NCBI GenBank assembly: GCA_006538405.1
Contig: BJKQ01000002.1
Coordinates: forward strand, 4,365,770-4,429,769
Direction of reading: 5' to 3'
Length of the DNA stretch: 64,000 nucleotides
Source: Hansfordia pulvinata
Lineage: Eukaryota > Ascomycota > Sordariomycetes > Xylariales
The notes under the pieces are model-generated. The model was given only the letters and a program-made list of their open reading frames with translations, had not been told where the DNA came from and did not search any database. The first letter of the stretch is position 1. Each line of letters begins with the position of its first letter. A program made the position numbers and the translations under genes. Shown here one piece after another: positions 32,191-45,742 of this stretch.

Positions 32191-33629
32191 TTAATATATC
32201 TTAATTAAAGCTAACTTACGTGAGTTGTTAAGTTACGTGTGTTCCATTCAGGTAAGTCCGGATTTCAATAAGTTACTGACTTTATTAATTTAAAGTAACT
32301 CACTTAAATTTAAGTTACTTATAAGTCAATTCACGGATCAAGATTCTTTAAAATATGACTCTTTATAAAAAGCATGAAAAAATGTTATATTTAAATAGTG
32401 TATTATTAATATAATAGAGAATTATAAAAGATAATTTTTAAGTTTAAGTGCTTAAGTTATATTGAGTAATGCAATATATTAAAGCTATAAACGATTGAAT
32501 TCATTAATTAATTTAGAAATAAGCTTAAGATTATCTGTTTTATTAATCGATGTTAAATATATTAAATTCGTGAGTTAAGTTGAAGTTTATAACTTATAGT
32601 ATTAACCTTGTTTATAACATCTTAATACATTTTAATCCATTATAAACATCTTTTTCATAATATAAACCTTATCCTTTTAACATATTATACTTATAATTAT
32701 TTGAACTAGTTTATCAACGCACGCGAGTTACTTTAAGCCTATATCTTTATAAAGTATACATAGATTTATCTTAAATATTCAATTAATAATACTTACTCAC
32801 ATTAATTACATTCAGTAATATAAAACATATTAAGTAAAGAGATTATTATTGAATAAAAAAATGAAATATAATAAGTTAACTTAAGTAAGCTAAAGCTTAA
32901 TAAATAAAGCGAGGTTTATTACATAAAACAGTTCAAGTTAATTATAACGAGTTATTATAACATTAAAAAATATAATACGTGAAATAAATTAATGTAGAAA
33001 TAAATTAAGTTAAATAAGGCGATGAATTCTAAAAAGCCGAACTATGTTAAGCAGACTTCTATATATTAAATAAAATAAAACAAGCCAGATCTTATTTAAA
33101 ATTATAATTGAAAACTTATTATATAACTTATTTTATCTTCGCTCAACACTTTACTTTTTAAAAAGTACTTTTCAGTTTTTTAAAACGTTGAAAACGTCAA
33201 TTTTCAAATAAGAAGCTGTATCACTGTTTCCGATTATAAGCGATTTTCATAATAAAGCTATAACATTTATAATTAAAAAGGTTCGTTTTAATAAGAAAAG
33301 AGCTTTTAAGATATTAACTATTGTTAAACTGAAATTAATAGTAATAATAAGTTAATTCGAGTTACTCACGTTGATTATCAACCTAAGTTCGTTACTTACT
33401 GATTTAATTTAAATTAAATAAGTTACTCACTTTAATAATTAAAAGTAACTCACGTGGATTTGAGCTGTTAAGAAGTTAACTCACGGACTTCAATCACTTA
33501 ATTTAAACTACTAAAGGAATTTGAAATATGAAATATAAACTTAAATCTTGATTTAAATTAATTTAAAGTACTTTTTAAATATTAATTAATTTAATCTTTA
33601 TTATTTGATTCATTATCTTTATTCATTCA

Positions 33630-34090
33630 CAGGGTTGATATTATAAATCATGAATCTTGAGTTAATTCATGAGTAACTCATGAATTAATTCACGGATTTA
33701 AATAGTGTAAATTTATGGAAAAAGATGTATAAAAGTGGTAGAAAAGAAGTTAAAAAGACGTTTTTAAGAATAAATTATTATTAAAATAATTATTGTTAAA
33801 TAAAATAATTATAAAAAATGTGATTTTAAGTTTATATTAAAAAAATAAGGTTTTATTTATAATATTTATATTACTTAATTTAAGTTTAATTTAAATTTAA
33901 TATTAATTATCTTATTGATTACATTTAAATAAGTGAATCCGTGAGTTAACTTATAAATAACTCAGATTCACGTGACTTACTTTAAATTAATAAGGTGAGT
34001 AACTCACATGGTTCCGGGTTCACGTGAATCTGATTTATATAAATCCGGATTCATGTGAGTCGGAGTCGAGTTAACTTATTACTAACCCTG
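33630..34090 (-). mobile_element. CAGGGTT MITE, 461 bp
   Basis: Starts CAGGGTTGATATTATAAATC and ends CTTATTACTAACCCTG. The 8-bp duplication is TTCATTCA (33622-33629) / TTCATTTA (34091-34098), one C/T difference. Standard arms flank a ~215-bp AT core. Confidence 0.88.
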
Positions 34091-34169
34091 TTCATTTAGT
34101 AATTTCATACTTTATAAAAAATAAGCATTATAAAATAGCCCTTTTCACGCTCCTTATACTTAATTTAAT

Positions 34170-34680
34170 ATATTATTCAATCTGTGAGTTCACTTATAAA
34201 TAAGTAAATTAGCTTATATAAATTTATCGCTTAATTTAAAGTAGTTTAAACTGATATAAATTAATAAGATCGGTGATTTCAAGGAACTCACATAAGTTAC
34301 TTATAGAATAACTCACGGATATATAAGAAAAATTTAAGTATAAAAGCAGTATAAAAAGTTTTAAAAAGAATGTATTTAAAATAGTATATTATGAAAATAA
34401 TAAATAATAATTAAAGTAAATTATTCAAAGCTTGATTACAACTTTAAAGTAAGACTTATTATAATTAAAATGTAATAAAATAACTTAAACTTTAATAAAG
34501 TTTAAATAAAGGTATTAATAAGTAAATATATAATTGAAATTAAGTATTATAAATCTATAAGTTAATTTAAAAATAACACAAGCTCATTTAAATTACTTTC
34601 AACCAATAAAATAAGTAACTTATATAAACCCGGATTTATATAAGTCTTATTCGAGTTAACTTATTATTAACCTTGCTTAC
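34170..34680 (-). mobile_element. Degenerate MITE fragments
   Basis: An arm start AATCTGTGAGTTCAC (34178) runs directly into an arm end CTCACGGAT (34320), as in an internal deletion. A second arm ends TTATTATTAACCTTG near 34677. No clean duplication. Confidence 0.5.
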
Positions 34681-35298
34681 AATAGCTTAATAAAACCTAC
34701 TTTAACTTATATAATTTATTTTACCTTTAAAAAGTTATTTAAGTTATTAATTATCTTATTATAAATTATTAAAATAAATAATTATTAATTGATTACAAGC
34801 TATTAAAAAGAGATATTAATAAAGAGTTATATTAAAAAGAATAAATTTAAGCTATTTAAAATAAAATGTTATTGAGTAATTAAGAATCCGTAAGTTAATT
34901 TTTATATTAAAACTTATTAATAATTTAACTCACGTCAGCTACTTTATAATAAGGAGGTAAGTATTTCACGTAAGCAAACTTAGGTCTAATTATCTTTAAT
35001 GTTAAATCAATTAATAAATAAGATATAATGAGCTTACTTACGAACTAACGTACATTATTTAATTAATATTAATCACACTTTAAATTAAGTTATTAGTTGG
35101 ATTTCTTTTATAAAGAATAATAAACTTGATAAAACATATTAACTTATCCTTGTTATTATCGTTTATTATATAATTTTTTATTCTTATATGTAATAGTATA
35201 AATTTTATCGAAATGATTACGTATAGCGTTATTAAACTTTTTTGTTATTTTGTCTTCGTGATTTTTTTGAAAGTCATCGGTAAAAGTGCAGTTATTAT

Positions 35299-35915
35299 CT
35301 GGGTTGGAATTGTGAATCATGAGTTTTAAGTTAACTTATGAGTAACTAACGTGAGTTACTTTGAATCAGTAATTTTCTTAACTCACGTGAGTTATTAACT
35401 TATATAAGTTAACTCACGTGAATCTTAAGTTACTTTAAATCAGGCTATTAACTCACGTGAGTTACTTGAAGTTACTTATAAGTTAACTCACGGATTCACC
35501 GTATTTAATTTTACTTAATAAATTAATTCATATTAAGCTTAAATTAAGTTAAAACTCATTAAAAAGACTTCGAATAGCTTTTATTTACTTAAAAGCTTTA
35601 TATTTATATTAAGATTTTTTTTATATAATTAGTTATAATTAATAATTAGTTATTTAATAATATATTATTTAAAAAACCTTCTTTATCATACTCTTTATAC
35701 TATTATTATACAGAAATATGCATTTTTTAAATCCGTGAGTTAACTTATGAGTAATTCAAACTCACGTGAGTTACTTTAAATCAAAGGGGTGAGTAACTCA
35801 TGTAAGTTATTAACTCACGTGAGTTAACTCACATGAATCTGAATTAAAGGGGTGAGTAACTCACGTGAGTCATTAACTCACGAGGGTTGGAATTGAGTTA
35901 ACTCGACTTAAGTAG
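35299..35915 (-). mobile_element. MITE copy with displaced right end
   Basis: Starts CTGGGTTGGAATTGTGAATC (35299) with complete left arm, AT core and right arm. In place of the AACCCTG end there is an inverted AGGGTTGGAATTGAG start at ~35883, suggesting a second insertion or a rearranged end. Arms contain the GGGGTGAGTAACTCAC variant. Confidence 0.6.
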
Positions 35916-36304
35916 TATTATAAAAATAAGAATAAATAAGTGATGATTCATTCATTAATAATTAAGATTCATTAATTTAAGTAAAGGTAAAGATTACTAT
36001 TTATTATGCTGATAAATAATATTATTTTAAACGGTGCTGAAATGAATATAAACTTTCTTTAAGTATTTACCTCGATATAAACGGTATTTGTGATCATAAG
36101 TTTATAAGCTTATTAAGTAAGAGTTATTTTAAATATAATAATAGATAATAGTGAACTAAATGGTACTCGTATTGAAATTTCATGTTTTATTAATTAAGAA
36201 AGACTTTATAAGTTATTAATATAAGAGTTAAACTCTTTCTTTATGATAATAACGTTAGAAATAAATGTATTATAAAGTTTTATTTAAACTAATAATATGT
36301 TACC

Positions 36305-36785
36305 TCAAGTTAACGTTCGTGAGTTACTCACCCCTTTAATTTACATTTATAAAGTTACTCACTTTACTGATTAAAGATAAAGTAACCCACGTAACTATAA
36401 GTCATTCGTGACTTAGCTTACAAATTGAAACTATTCGATTATAAGTCATTGAATAACTCATTTTAAGCTTATTTTAAATTTCAATTAATTTAAGTGATAT
36501 TATTATCTTCCGTATACCTCATAACTGAATATAAGCTTCAACGGTAGCTCACTTAAATAATCTTATAAATTATTCATTATTTTAATATCCTTAAAAACTT
36601 TTATAATATAACATAAGTACATTTTCATTACCGTTCTTTAAAAAAACTAGTTTCTTTTTTTAAATCCGTGGGTGATTTTGCAAATTATATAAGCTAATTT
36701 ATATAAGTTGATAGCTTTATTTAAAGTAGCTTAAGTCATTAGTTTAAATAGCCCACGTGTGCCACTTAGGAGGTACCTTAAAATG
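36305..36785. mobile_element. Degenerate MITE arms
   Basis: Arm-like sequence at ~36305-36430 (CTCAAGTTAACGTTCGTGAG ... CTTACAAAT) and a facing arm at ~36662-36780 (AAATCCGTGGGTGATT start) surround an AT core. The termini are lost. Confidence 0.45.
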
Positions 36786-38098
36786 TATAATTCACATTAT
36801 TAACTCTTTATATTTATCGTATTAAGAGCCGTTAAGTGAATTATATTATACACTTCTTCATCAATAAGCTATAAAGTTACAAAAGGAGTTTAATCAATGA
36901 TTCATATTCAATTCACGGGGTAAAACAACTGAAAAAGTTTACTTGAAATTTAAAGCTTATATAAACAAATTATAGATTATTATTAATTAAAAGCGATAAC
37001 ACATTAAGATAAACCCCTTTCCGGTTCTTAAAAAAAAACGACGTCACCGTATTTATATTAGCTTCGTTTCATTTTTTTATAATGAAAGTAAGTAAATAAA
37101 TGATGAAATAAATAGATAAATAATCAAACTAGGAAAGTATTAAATATAAAGATTTTCAACTTAATTAATCCTTTGATTTTTTTAATATCCTTATAATAAG
37201 TAATACCGGGATACTTAATATTATAATATCGTTAGTAATTCGAAAAGCAAAATCTTCGAGTTATATTAATTGTTTAAAAACGTTTATTCATATTTATTAA
37301 AGTTCATTTATACGAAAAATTAAGTAAAGTAATAAACACAGTATTGAATGAACTTAAATAATAATATTTACAAATATCTTTTTTTTATTTAAGTTTTGTG
37401 AAATTAATACGTAAAAAAAGAATTCAAAAAATTATATTTTAAAGTTTAATAAGATTCAAATAAAAAAGATAAAATATAAATTTTTCATTTTTTATTATTT
37501 AATTCAAATGAAAAACAAAGTCAAGAAATGTTAAAAACGTTACTAAGCGCTTTCTTATTTATAAATAATAATTAATGTCCGTTTTTTAAGAGAAAGAGAT
37601 TAAACATTTAAAGTACTTAACTTAAAATAAGAAAGTAAAAAAGTTGAGAACGTAAGATAAAACTACGATTCACGAGTGATAATTACCGTTATTTATTCTA
37701 TTTTAATGTTTATTATAGTTTATTCTCATTTCTTATGAACACGAACTAAGTATTTAAGTTAATCTTTTTTTATATTTAATAATGTGTCATTCATTATCTT
37801 GATTAACTTACATTAGAAATTAAACAAAAAAGCTTATAAAAAGCTTAGTTTTTCAATGCGAAGTTATATTTTAAAATATTACTTAATAAAAGTCTTATAC
37901 CGTCTTAAATTTATATTAACTTACGTGTTATAATAATATAAGTAAGTAAATTAATATATATAAATACATATATATGTATATAATTAAAGTAATAATAATA
38001 TTGAATATTAATCTTTCAAATCGTTTATTAAGGAGTATGTCCTTTTTATTAATTTATATACCTTAAAAGAGAGCCTTGCTTATTACCGTATTATTATA

Positions 38099-38646
38099 TA
38101 AATTTAATAATAATTTAACTCGACTCCGACTCACATAAATCCGGATTTATATGAATCAGATTCACGTGAATCCGGATTCATATAAGTTACTCACCTTACT
38201 GATTTAAAGTAACTCACGTGAATCTGAGTTATTTATAAGTTAACCCACGGATTTACTTATTTAAATTTAATTAATAAGATACATAATATTAAGCTTAAAT
38301 TAACCTTAAAAATAAAACGATCAATTGAAATAGCTTGAACCCACTTTCATTTTTAATATAAACTTAAAATTATATTTTTTATATTTAATTTTAAATAATA
38401 ATTATTATTTTAATTAAACTCTATTAAACAACGTGTTTTATTCATTTTATACTACTTTTATACATAATTTACATTATTTAAATCCGTGAGTTAATTCATA
38501 AGTAGCTTAAAGGAACTCACGTGAAGCAGTAAGCTGATTCAAAGCAACTTAAATTCATATGAAAAAGTAAAATCATTGATTCAGAGTGACTCACGTGAAT
38601 TCCTTATGACTTAACTTAAGATTTATGAATTATAATACCAACCCTA
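38099..38646 (+). mobile_element. CAGGGTT MITE, 548 bp, mutated ends
   Basis: The left end TAAATTTAATAATAATTTAAC is a strongly C-to-T/G-to-A version of the family start; the right end reads ATACCAACCCTA. Flanks TTATTATA (38091-38098) and TTATTATG (38647-38654) are an 8-bp duplication with one G/A difference, which confirms the boundaries despite decay. Arms include TCACGTGAATCCGGATTC. Confidence 0.82.
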
Positions 38647-38689
38647 TTATTATGATTAGTCTTATAACAGAAATTAAAACTTTAAGCCT

Positions 38690-41600
38690 TAAGATTAAAT
38701 TATAAGTAGCTTACGTGAAATACTTTATATATATTAATTTTAATGACTTATATAGGTTATTAACTTACGTGTATTAAAAAATTCAAGTTATTATCTATTT
38801 TAAAGCAGCTTATAACTCTTTATAAGCTTTTTCACATTACTTATCAGTTAACCTATAAGTTTATATTTATTAACTTTTCAAACTTTGAAAGAATAATTTA
38901 AAGCACTATCATAAATAGTACATTATTTACGATTATAATAAGCAAATTTAAGCTAAGAATGAAAATATATAAAATATGTGTATATAATTTAAATTTAAGA
39001 TTACTTAAGAATTAAACTTAATAAGAGTTGTATACACATATATTTAATGAACTTCTTAACGAACTTTGCTTGAAGATGTTTTGCTTCTACTTAATAAAGC
39101 TTATTTTATATGCTTAACTTAAAGTGAATCATACTTATTTATATTATAATAAACATGAAAGGTTTTATAAAGTGAAACATAAAACCTTTTATATACCTTA
39201 TAAAAGTAAGTTTAATATAAGTAAATAGCTTAATTATGCTTATTAATATGAATATTAAATATCTTATTATATAAAAATAAGAGGTTTAAGACGTGGTTGT
39301 TTTTTTTTATAAGCTCGTTAAGGAGCTTAGTAATGAGACTATAAGAATATGAGCTTAGTTTAACTCACGTGAAGCATTAATCTACGTGGGTCATTTATTT
39401 ATAAGAAGCCGGAAATAAATCAAGTATTAACTTTGTTCTTTCAAAATGAGATATAAAATTTTAATTTATTTCTAAGTTAATTCGCGGGGAAAGAAAACTC
39501 GATAATACTCGAATCGGAGTATTTTAATTATACTTAAAATCATTTATAATCGTAACTTTACTAGCTTTTTATACTGTTAAGATTCTCATTTTTTATTATC
39601 AGCCTTAAACTTATTAATTATATACGTCTTTAAAGGTCTTTACACATTTTCGTTCTTCCGTCAGTTTTACTTATGAAAAGCTGAAAATAAGTTATTTAAT
39701 CTAAGCAGCAGATTTAAAGTAACTTAGATACACGTAAGTCGGTGACATCACGGGCTGGGAAAAAACTTATAAAAATGACTTATTAATAAAGATCTAAAAA
39801 AGTTCAATCGAAATAAGCCACGTGAATTATTAACTTAAATAAGTTACTTATCTTTTCATTTAAATTTATATAACTTTATATACGTAAGTCCTGATTTATT
39901 AATGTTAATATATTTGTTAAGTTAAAGTAAATCATATAAGTTTAAATTCTTTATAAGTTAACTTAAAAGCTTATTAATAATTAATAAGACTTAATGATTT
40001 AAAGTTGAAGTTTATTTATATAATAAGTTTAAAACTTGTAAGTAATCCGTCTTATATAATAAAACCATAATAAGATAAAGTTACTAATTTTCAAAATTCA
40101 AATTAATTGAATATATAAACTTTTTATTGTAATATAATCTAATTTATTTCTTAAAACTCTTTTTACTTCATTTATTAACTTAACTTAAATTTAGTTTTTT
40201 AAAAAAGACGTGAGGGCCTTTATAAAATTAAAGATCTAATTAAAGTAAAGCTCTTAAGTTAATAAGTTACCTTATAACGTATAGTCAATTTCAGTAATTA
40301 ATATAAGTTAATTATATACGTTAATAACATAATTCAAAGTAGCTTGAATTAAAGAAACTAAATTAATTTATAAATTGAAAGTAGTTAATGAACTGTATTA
40401 ATGATTAAACTTTAAACTTATAAGCTATATTATAAACCTTAATATTAAGGACTATATTAGATGATATAAAATAAATTAAGCTTTAAATAATTAAGTTTCG
40501 TTTTTTTAGGTTTTAATAATATATATTCTAATTGAAATAAAATTGTTAAAGAACCTATTCTACTCTGATTTTGAGTGATTTTCTATCCATAACATATTGT
40601 AATAAAAATATCTTTTCAATTTCTTAAAATTCAATTTTATTGAATATTTATAAGAAAGTAAGTCACTTAAGTGATAAGTAGCATAAACTTATATGAATAT
40701 AAATTAAGCGAAGAGTAGTTGACGTTAATTAATAACTTACTTAATATAACTTTAATTAACCTTTTTATAAGCCTTATTTCCCACGACTTTAATCAAGCTT
40801 TATAATTCATACATTGAACCGTGCTTATAAAGTAATATATACCTGATAAGTTATATAATATATTATAAACTTGAGTTAAAGAAAACGTAAGTTAATATTA
40901 ATATTTATAAATGAAAAGTGCAAATTACTCATAAAAATTAACTCGAGATAGCTTATTTTAACCTTGTTAGTATTTAAATTAAGAATAACCTCACGGACAT
41001 TATCAAGTTTCGTTAATAACTCACTTCTATAAATTAAACTAATATAAGTTACCCACTTTACAGATTTAAAGTAACTTTCGAGAATTTAATCTCCTCGTGA
41101 GTCACTCGTGAATTCAGAAACTTCACTTATGAAAGTTCTTATAAATTTATTTTAAAACCTGATAATATAATATTAAAAGATATAAGTTAAGTTAACTAAA
41201 TTAAATAAATATCTCGAATAATCACTATTGAGGTAAAAGTCTGAAAACTTGTATTTTAAAAAGTTCAATTTTAATAAACAGGTTATAATAAGGATAAAAA
41301 GTTAGAATAAGCGATGTATATCTTATAAACTGGGCTAAATACATGTTTATAAGAAGATTTTTCCTTTCTTAATAATGAAAGTGGGTATAAAGTAAATAAG
41401 TGCTTTTTATTCTTATTAACACGCCTTTTATTAATAATTTATTCCACTGTTACTTTGAAAATACAGAAAGACTTAATTAAAAGTATAAGTACTGAAAAAC
41501 AACGTGCCCTTTGAATTCAATCTTATTTAAAGGTAGCTTAAGTTATACTTAAACTTAAATAACATTTTTAATCTATTATAAACGTAGAAATAATATGGTA

Positions 41601-43950
41601 TTCAATTAAATTCGAATATAACCCTTTTCTTTTGTATCGGTCCTATTAAAATTCTTAATTATTTTAAGTAAATAAATTAATGTAAAGTTTCATCATGATA
41701 AGATAATGAATTAACAGTGTTTTTAATCTTTAAACTTATAATAAGTTAATTTACTTAATTATTAAGACTTGTTATTAAGTATAAAAGAAGCGAAGCTATA
41801 TAAAGTATAACGCTTAATACGTATAGAAGTAAGTATTAATTAATGATTATAATTAATAGACTTTAGAATAGTCTTAAGATTAATTGACATCATTAATTAA
41901 AGCTTATAGTATATAGAATAGCGTAGTATTACAAGCTATAATAAATATAAAGTGAGAAAATTTTATACTTAAATAATAAAAGAATTTTTAATTAAAAAGT
42001 CTTAAGCGTAGCGATCAAACGATAGCTTCATTCTTTTATGAAAGGTATATTATATTATAAAACAGTTTTAAATCCCATGATAATAATAAACGTATATATT
42101 ATTATAATTGTTTTACGCTTATACGTTATGAACTTGTTTTTATTCCCCTATTTTCCTTAAAAAATAAGAGATTTAAAACGAATTTCTTATAAGATTATAT
42201 TAAACTTGTTAATATAATACTTTCAGCGCTTGAAATATTATATAAATTTACAAAGAGATATTAATAAGAGTAATATACGACTTTTATTAGCTTGTTTATC
42301 ATAATTAATATCTTATATAAAGACTTTTCTAAAGTATAATATTGAATTATTAAACTAAAACATAATGAAAAATCAGGCTTAAATTAAAGTAAGCTTTTTA
42401 ATAATAAAAGTTTCATTATTACTTACTTAAAGGTGAAGTAAAAGATAAAGGTTTTACGTGAATTTTCAAGCTTTAAATTGAATTTTTAAAAAGAATAACT
42501 ACTTACTATTATTTAATTTAAAGACGTTGATAATATTATTAAAAGTGAAGTAGGTGTTTAAGTCTTATGTGAAAGCTGCTTTTTACTACTTATAAGTATT
42601 TTTTTAAAAAAGTAATAAACGGTTTTTTTAACTTATTTTAATTTTTTTAAGTATCAATAATTCAATCTTTTTAATTGATTAAAGTTTTGATTCATAAGTT
42701 TAAACGGGTTTAAAGGTGGCTTCAATATCCTTATTACGGTGTCTCTTATATTATTCTTATATAAAACGTGTATATAAAAGGTGCTAATGTTATTAAAGTG
42801 TATTTCTAAATATAAGTTTTATACAATAAAGGCTATTTTCTAAGTAAACAAATGTTGATTCATAATAAAAAGATAAAATAACTTAAGTTTTTTTTTAAGA
42901 AAAAGAAATACGTTTTAGATTTTAAAAAGATCGTGTACTAAAAGATAGAAATCTATTATATAATTATAAAGGACTTATAGTTTTTAAAAGTGTATTAACT
43001 ATTGATATAGTCTTATACGAGACTATTGAAATGTATTGAAGCCTTAATACGATTTTTTAAAAAGGCTAAATGTAAAAAGAGAATTTTTAAGTATCAAAGT
43101 CCGTTTGAATTAAATACTTAATCTTTTAATAGTAAGACCTTAAGAAAATTTCAATGATTAAAGCGGACTATTATAAGTGAGCTTTAAATGAATACTTATA
43201 ATACTTTTATTAAACCACCCTTTATTTAATAGCGTAATAGGTAATTAACTCATCATAAGCTAAATATAAATATAACTGTTTTTTAAAAAAGACTTTAAAT
43301 AGTAATTTCTTACTTTAAAGCGTTATAAGTAAAATTATAATTTATCATAAAGTTTGTCACGGGTTTAATTAATTATAAAAGCCTTAATAACTTTATCAAG
43401 TCTAAGCTTTAAGTAAAAGTAACTATATAAAGTTAAAACGTGATTTATCTTTTCTTATTATCTTTATTATAAGCTTTTTATATTCTTAAAGCCTTTTTAA
43501 AGCGTCTTATTTTATCGATAATAAAATGATTCACATCATAACGATTATGAATAATGACTTATAAAATTAATATTAATATACCACAAAACTTTATTTACAA
43601 AAATAAACGATTATACGAATCGAGGCTTTTTTATTTATATCATTTTAAAATAAAAAGCTATTTAAAAGTTTTCTGCATAACGCTTTTAAAATAAAAAAAT
43701 ATTAAAGAGCGACTTATACCATACAGGCTTATCATATATAATCGTAAAGCAGCGTAAGTTTCCTTTGATAATAAGTAATACTATATAAATAATATATTAG
43801 TCACTTAAAGCGGCCGACGTATTACGATTTTAAAGTCGTCTTTAAGTTTAAGCGTATAAGTCCTTCACGATAATGTTAATTTAATAAGTTTATAACATTT
43901 TTTTAAAGATTTTAAAGCTAATAAAGCACTCTTTCCATATTTTACTTAAT
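38690..43950. other. Long AT-rich spacer with scattered decayed arms
   Basis: About 5.3 kb with no intact element. Faint arm-like fragments occur near 38690-38860, 39355-39490 and 40985-41115 (TAACTCAC, CTCACGG words). The rest may be heavily mutated larger transposons, but no protein or terminal repeat can be recognised. Confidence 0.45.
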
Positions 43951-43954
43951 CGAA

Positions 43955-44507
43955 CTGGGCATTGTAAATTGAGAATTTTATGTTAATTTATAATTAACTT
44001 ACTTAAGGTAATATAAATAAATAATTTTCTTGATTTTAAGAACCTTTGTTAATTTGGATCAGGTTATTAATTCACGTGAATTACTTTAAGTTTTTATCAA
44101 CAAAATAAGGGTAACGAATTAAATATTTATACTTTGAAAATAGTTAAATAAAAATGAAATAATAATTAAATGAAAATTTATTAAAATTAAAACCAAAATT
44201 AAATAAAAACAATTGAATAAGACACGTTATAAGAAAAGATAAGTATAAAAAAGTTGAAAGTATTACTTTAAGCTGACTTAACTTTAAATTCAGTTTAAAA
44301 TAAATTAATGATTTAATTAAAATTAAATAGTTTAAATCCGTAAGATAACTTATAAATAGCTTAAATTAACGTGAGTATGGTAGATTAATAAAGTAAGTAA
44401 CTTATATAAATCTGGGCTCACGTGAATCTGATTCACGTGAGTTAATAGCTCACGTGAGTTAATGATTCTCGTGAATTAGCTCGAGTTGACTTATTATTCA
44501 CCTTGTA
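43955..44507 (-). mobile_element. Degenerate MITE
   Basis: Left end CTGGGCATTGTAAATTGAG near 43955. The right arm begins AAATCCGTAAGATAAC (44333), contains CTCACGTGAATCTGATTC and ends TTATTATTCACCTTG at ~44507. No duplication found. Confidence 0.55.
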
Positions 44508-44620
44508 TTTAAAATTTTATTAATACTATGCATTTTAAGATGTTAAAATCTTATATAAAATCATTATTAATACGAGATGTATAAATTTAAGTAACGCCTT
44601 GAAAGATTACTTTTACTTTT

Positions 44621-45742
44621 ACCGGTTAACTTTATGTTATAAATTCAAAGTATTAAGTTAGCCTATAAGCAAATTATATAAGTTATCTTAAGTTAATAAC
44701 TGTAATAACTTACGTAACTTCAAGCTAATTTGAATTAATTTACTTATCCACGTAAGTTACTTTACGTTATTTAGAAATTTACTCACGGATGTTACGATTT
44801 CAATGTAAAAAGAGGTTTTAAGTTTTTTTTAACGGTTTTTCAGAAAAACCGTAATGAAATCAAAGTAGTTCTTCAATATCACTCAGTTATTAAAGTATAT
44901 TAAAATGATAATCAAGAAAGAAATAAGTAAGATGTTAAGTTTAAGTGGAATAATAAAGTAAGTTAAAGCTAGAAATATAATTAATAATAAATTTAAGTTA
45001 AATACAGCTTATAATAAATCGATGAACTTAATAAAAGTGAATAATTATAATCCGTGATTCAACTTATAAACAAGGTTAGTAATGAGTTAACTCGAATTAA
45101 CTCACGTGAGTTACTCACCCCTTTGATTTAGATTCATGTTAGTTAACTCACGTGAGTTACTCACCCCTTTAATTCAGAGTGACTCACGTGAGTTTAAGTT
45201 ACTTATAAGTTAACTCACGGATTTAAAAAATGCATATTTCTATATAATAATAGTATAAAGAGTATAAAAAAGAAGAGTTTTTAATCAATATATTATTAAA
45301 TAGTCAATAATTAATTATAATTAATTATAAAAAATAAAACTTAATATAAATATAAAAGCTTTAAGTAAATAAAAGCTATTTAAAGTCTTTTTAATAAGTT
45401 TTAACTTAATTTAAGCTTAATATTAATTAATTTATTAAATAAAATAAAATACGGTGAATCCGTGAGTTAACTTATAAGTAACTTGAAGTAATTCACGTGA
45501 GTTAATAACCTGATTTAAAGTATCTTCAAATTCATGTGAGTTAAGTCACGTGAGTTACTTATAAGTTAACTCAAAACTCATGATTCACATTACTAACCCT
45601 GCTTATAAATAACTTAAGTTTACGTGAGTGACTTTTAACTAATATAATAAGTATTTCATATAAATCCAGAATCATGTATATTTAACTTACGTAAGGTAAC
45701 GATTTACGAGAGTGAGCTCGAGTTAATTTTTTATTAACCTCG
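44621..45742 (-). mobile_element. Older MITE carrying a nested copy
   Basis: Left arm ~44621-44790 ends TTTACTCACGGAT; the right arm starts TCCGTGATTCAACTTATAAA at 45051. It is interrupted by the insertion at 45071-45601 and resumes to TTATTAACCTCG at 45742. Its own target duplication is unclear. Confidence 0.6.
45071..45601 (+). mobile_element. CAGGGTT MITE, 531 bp, nested, perfect duplication
   Basis: Starts CAAGGTTAGTAATGAGTTAA and ends ATTACTAACCCTG. Flanked by identical CTTATAAA (45063-45070 and 45602-45609). Carries the ACTCACCCCTTT arm variant. Inserted into the older copy at 44621-45742. Confidence 0.92.

Noticed and set aside
38690..43950. Decayed LTR retrotransposon
   Set aside because: The length and decay would allow it, but I find no long direct repeats, primer-binding site or polyprotein trace.
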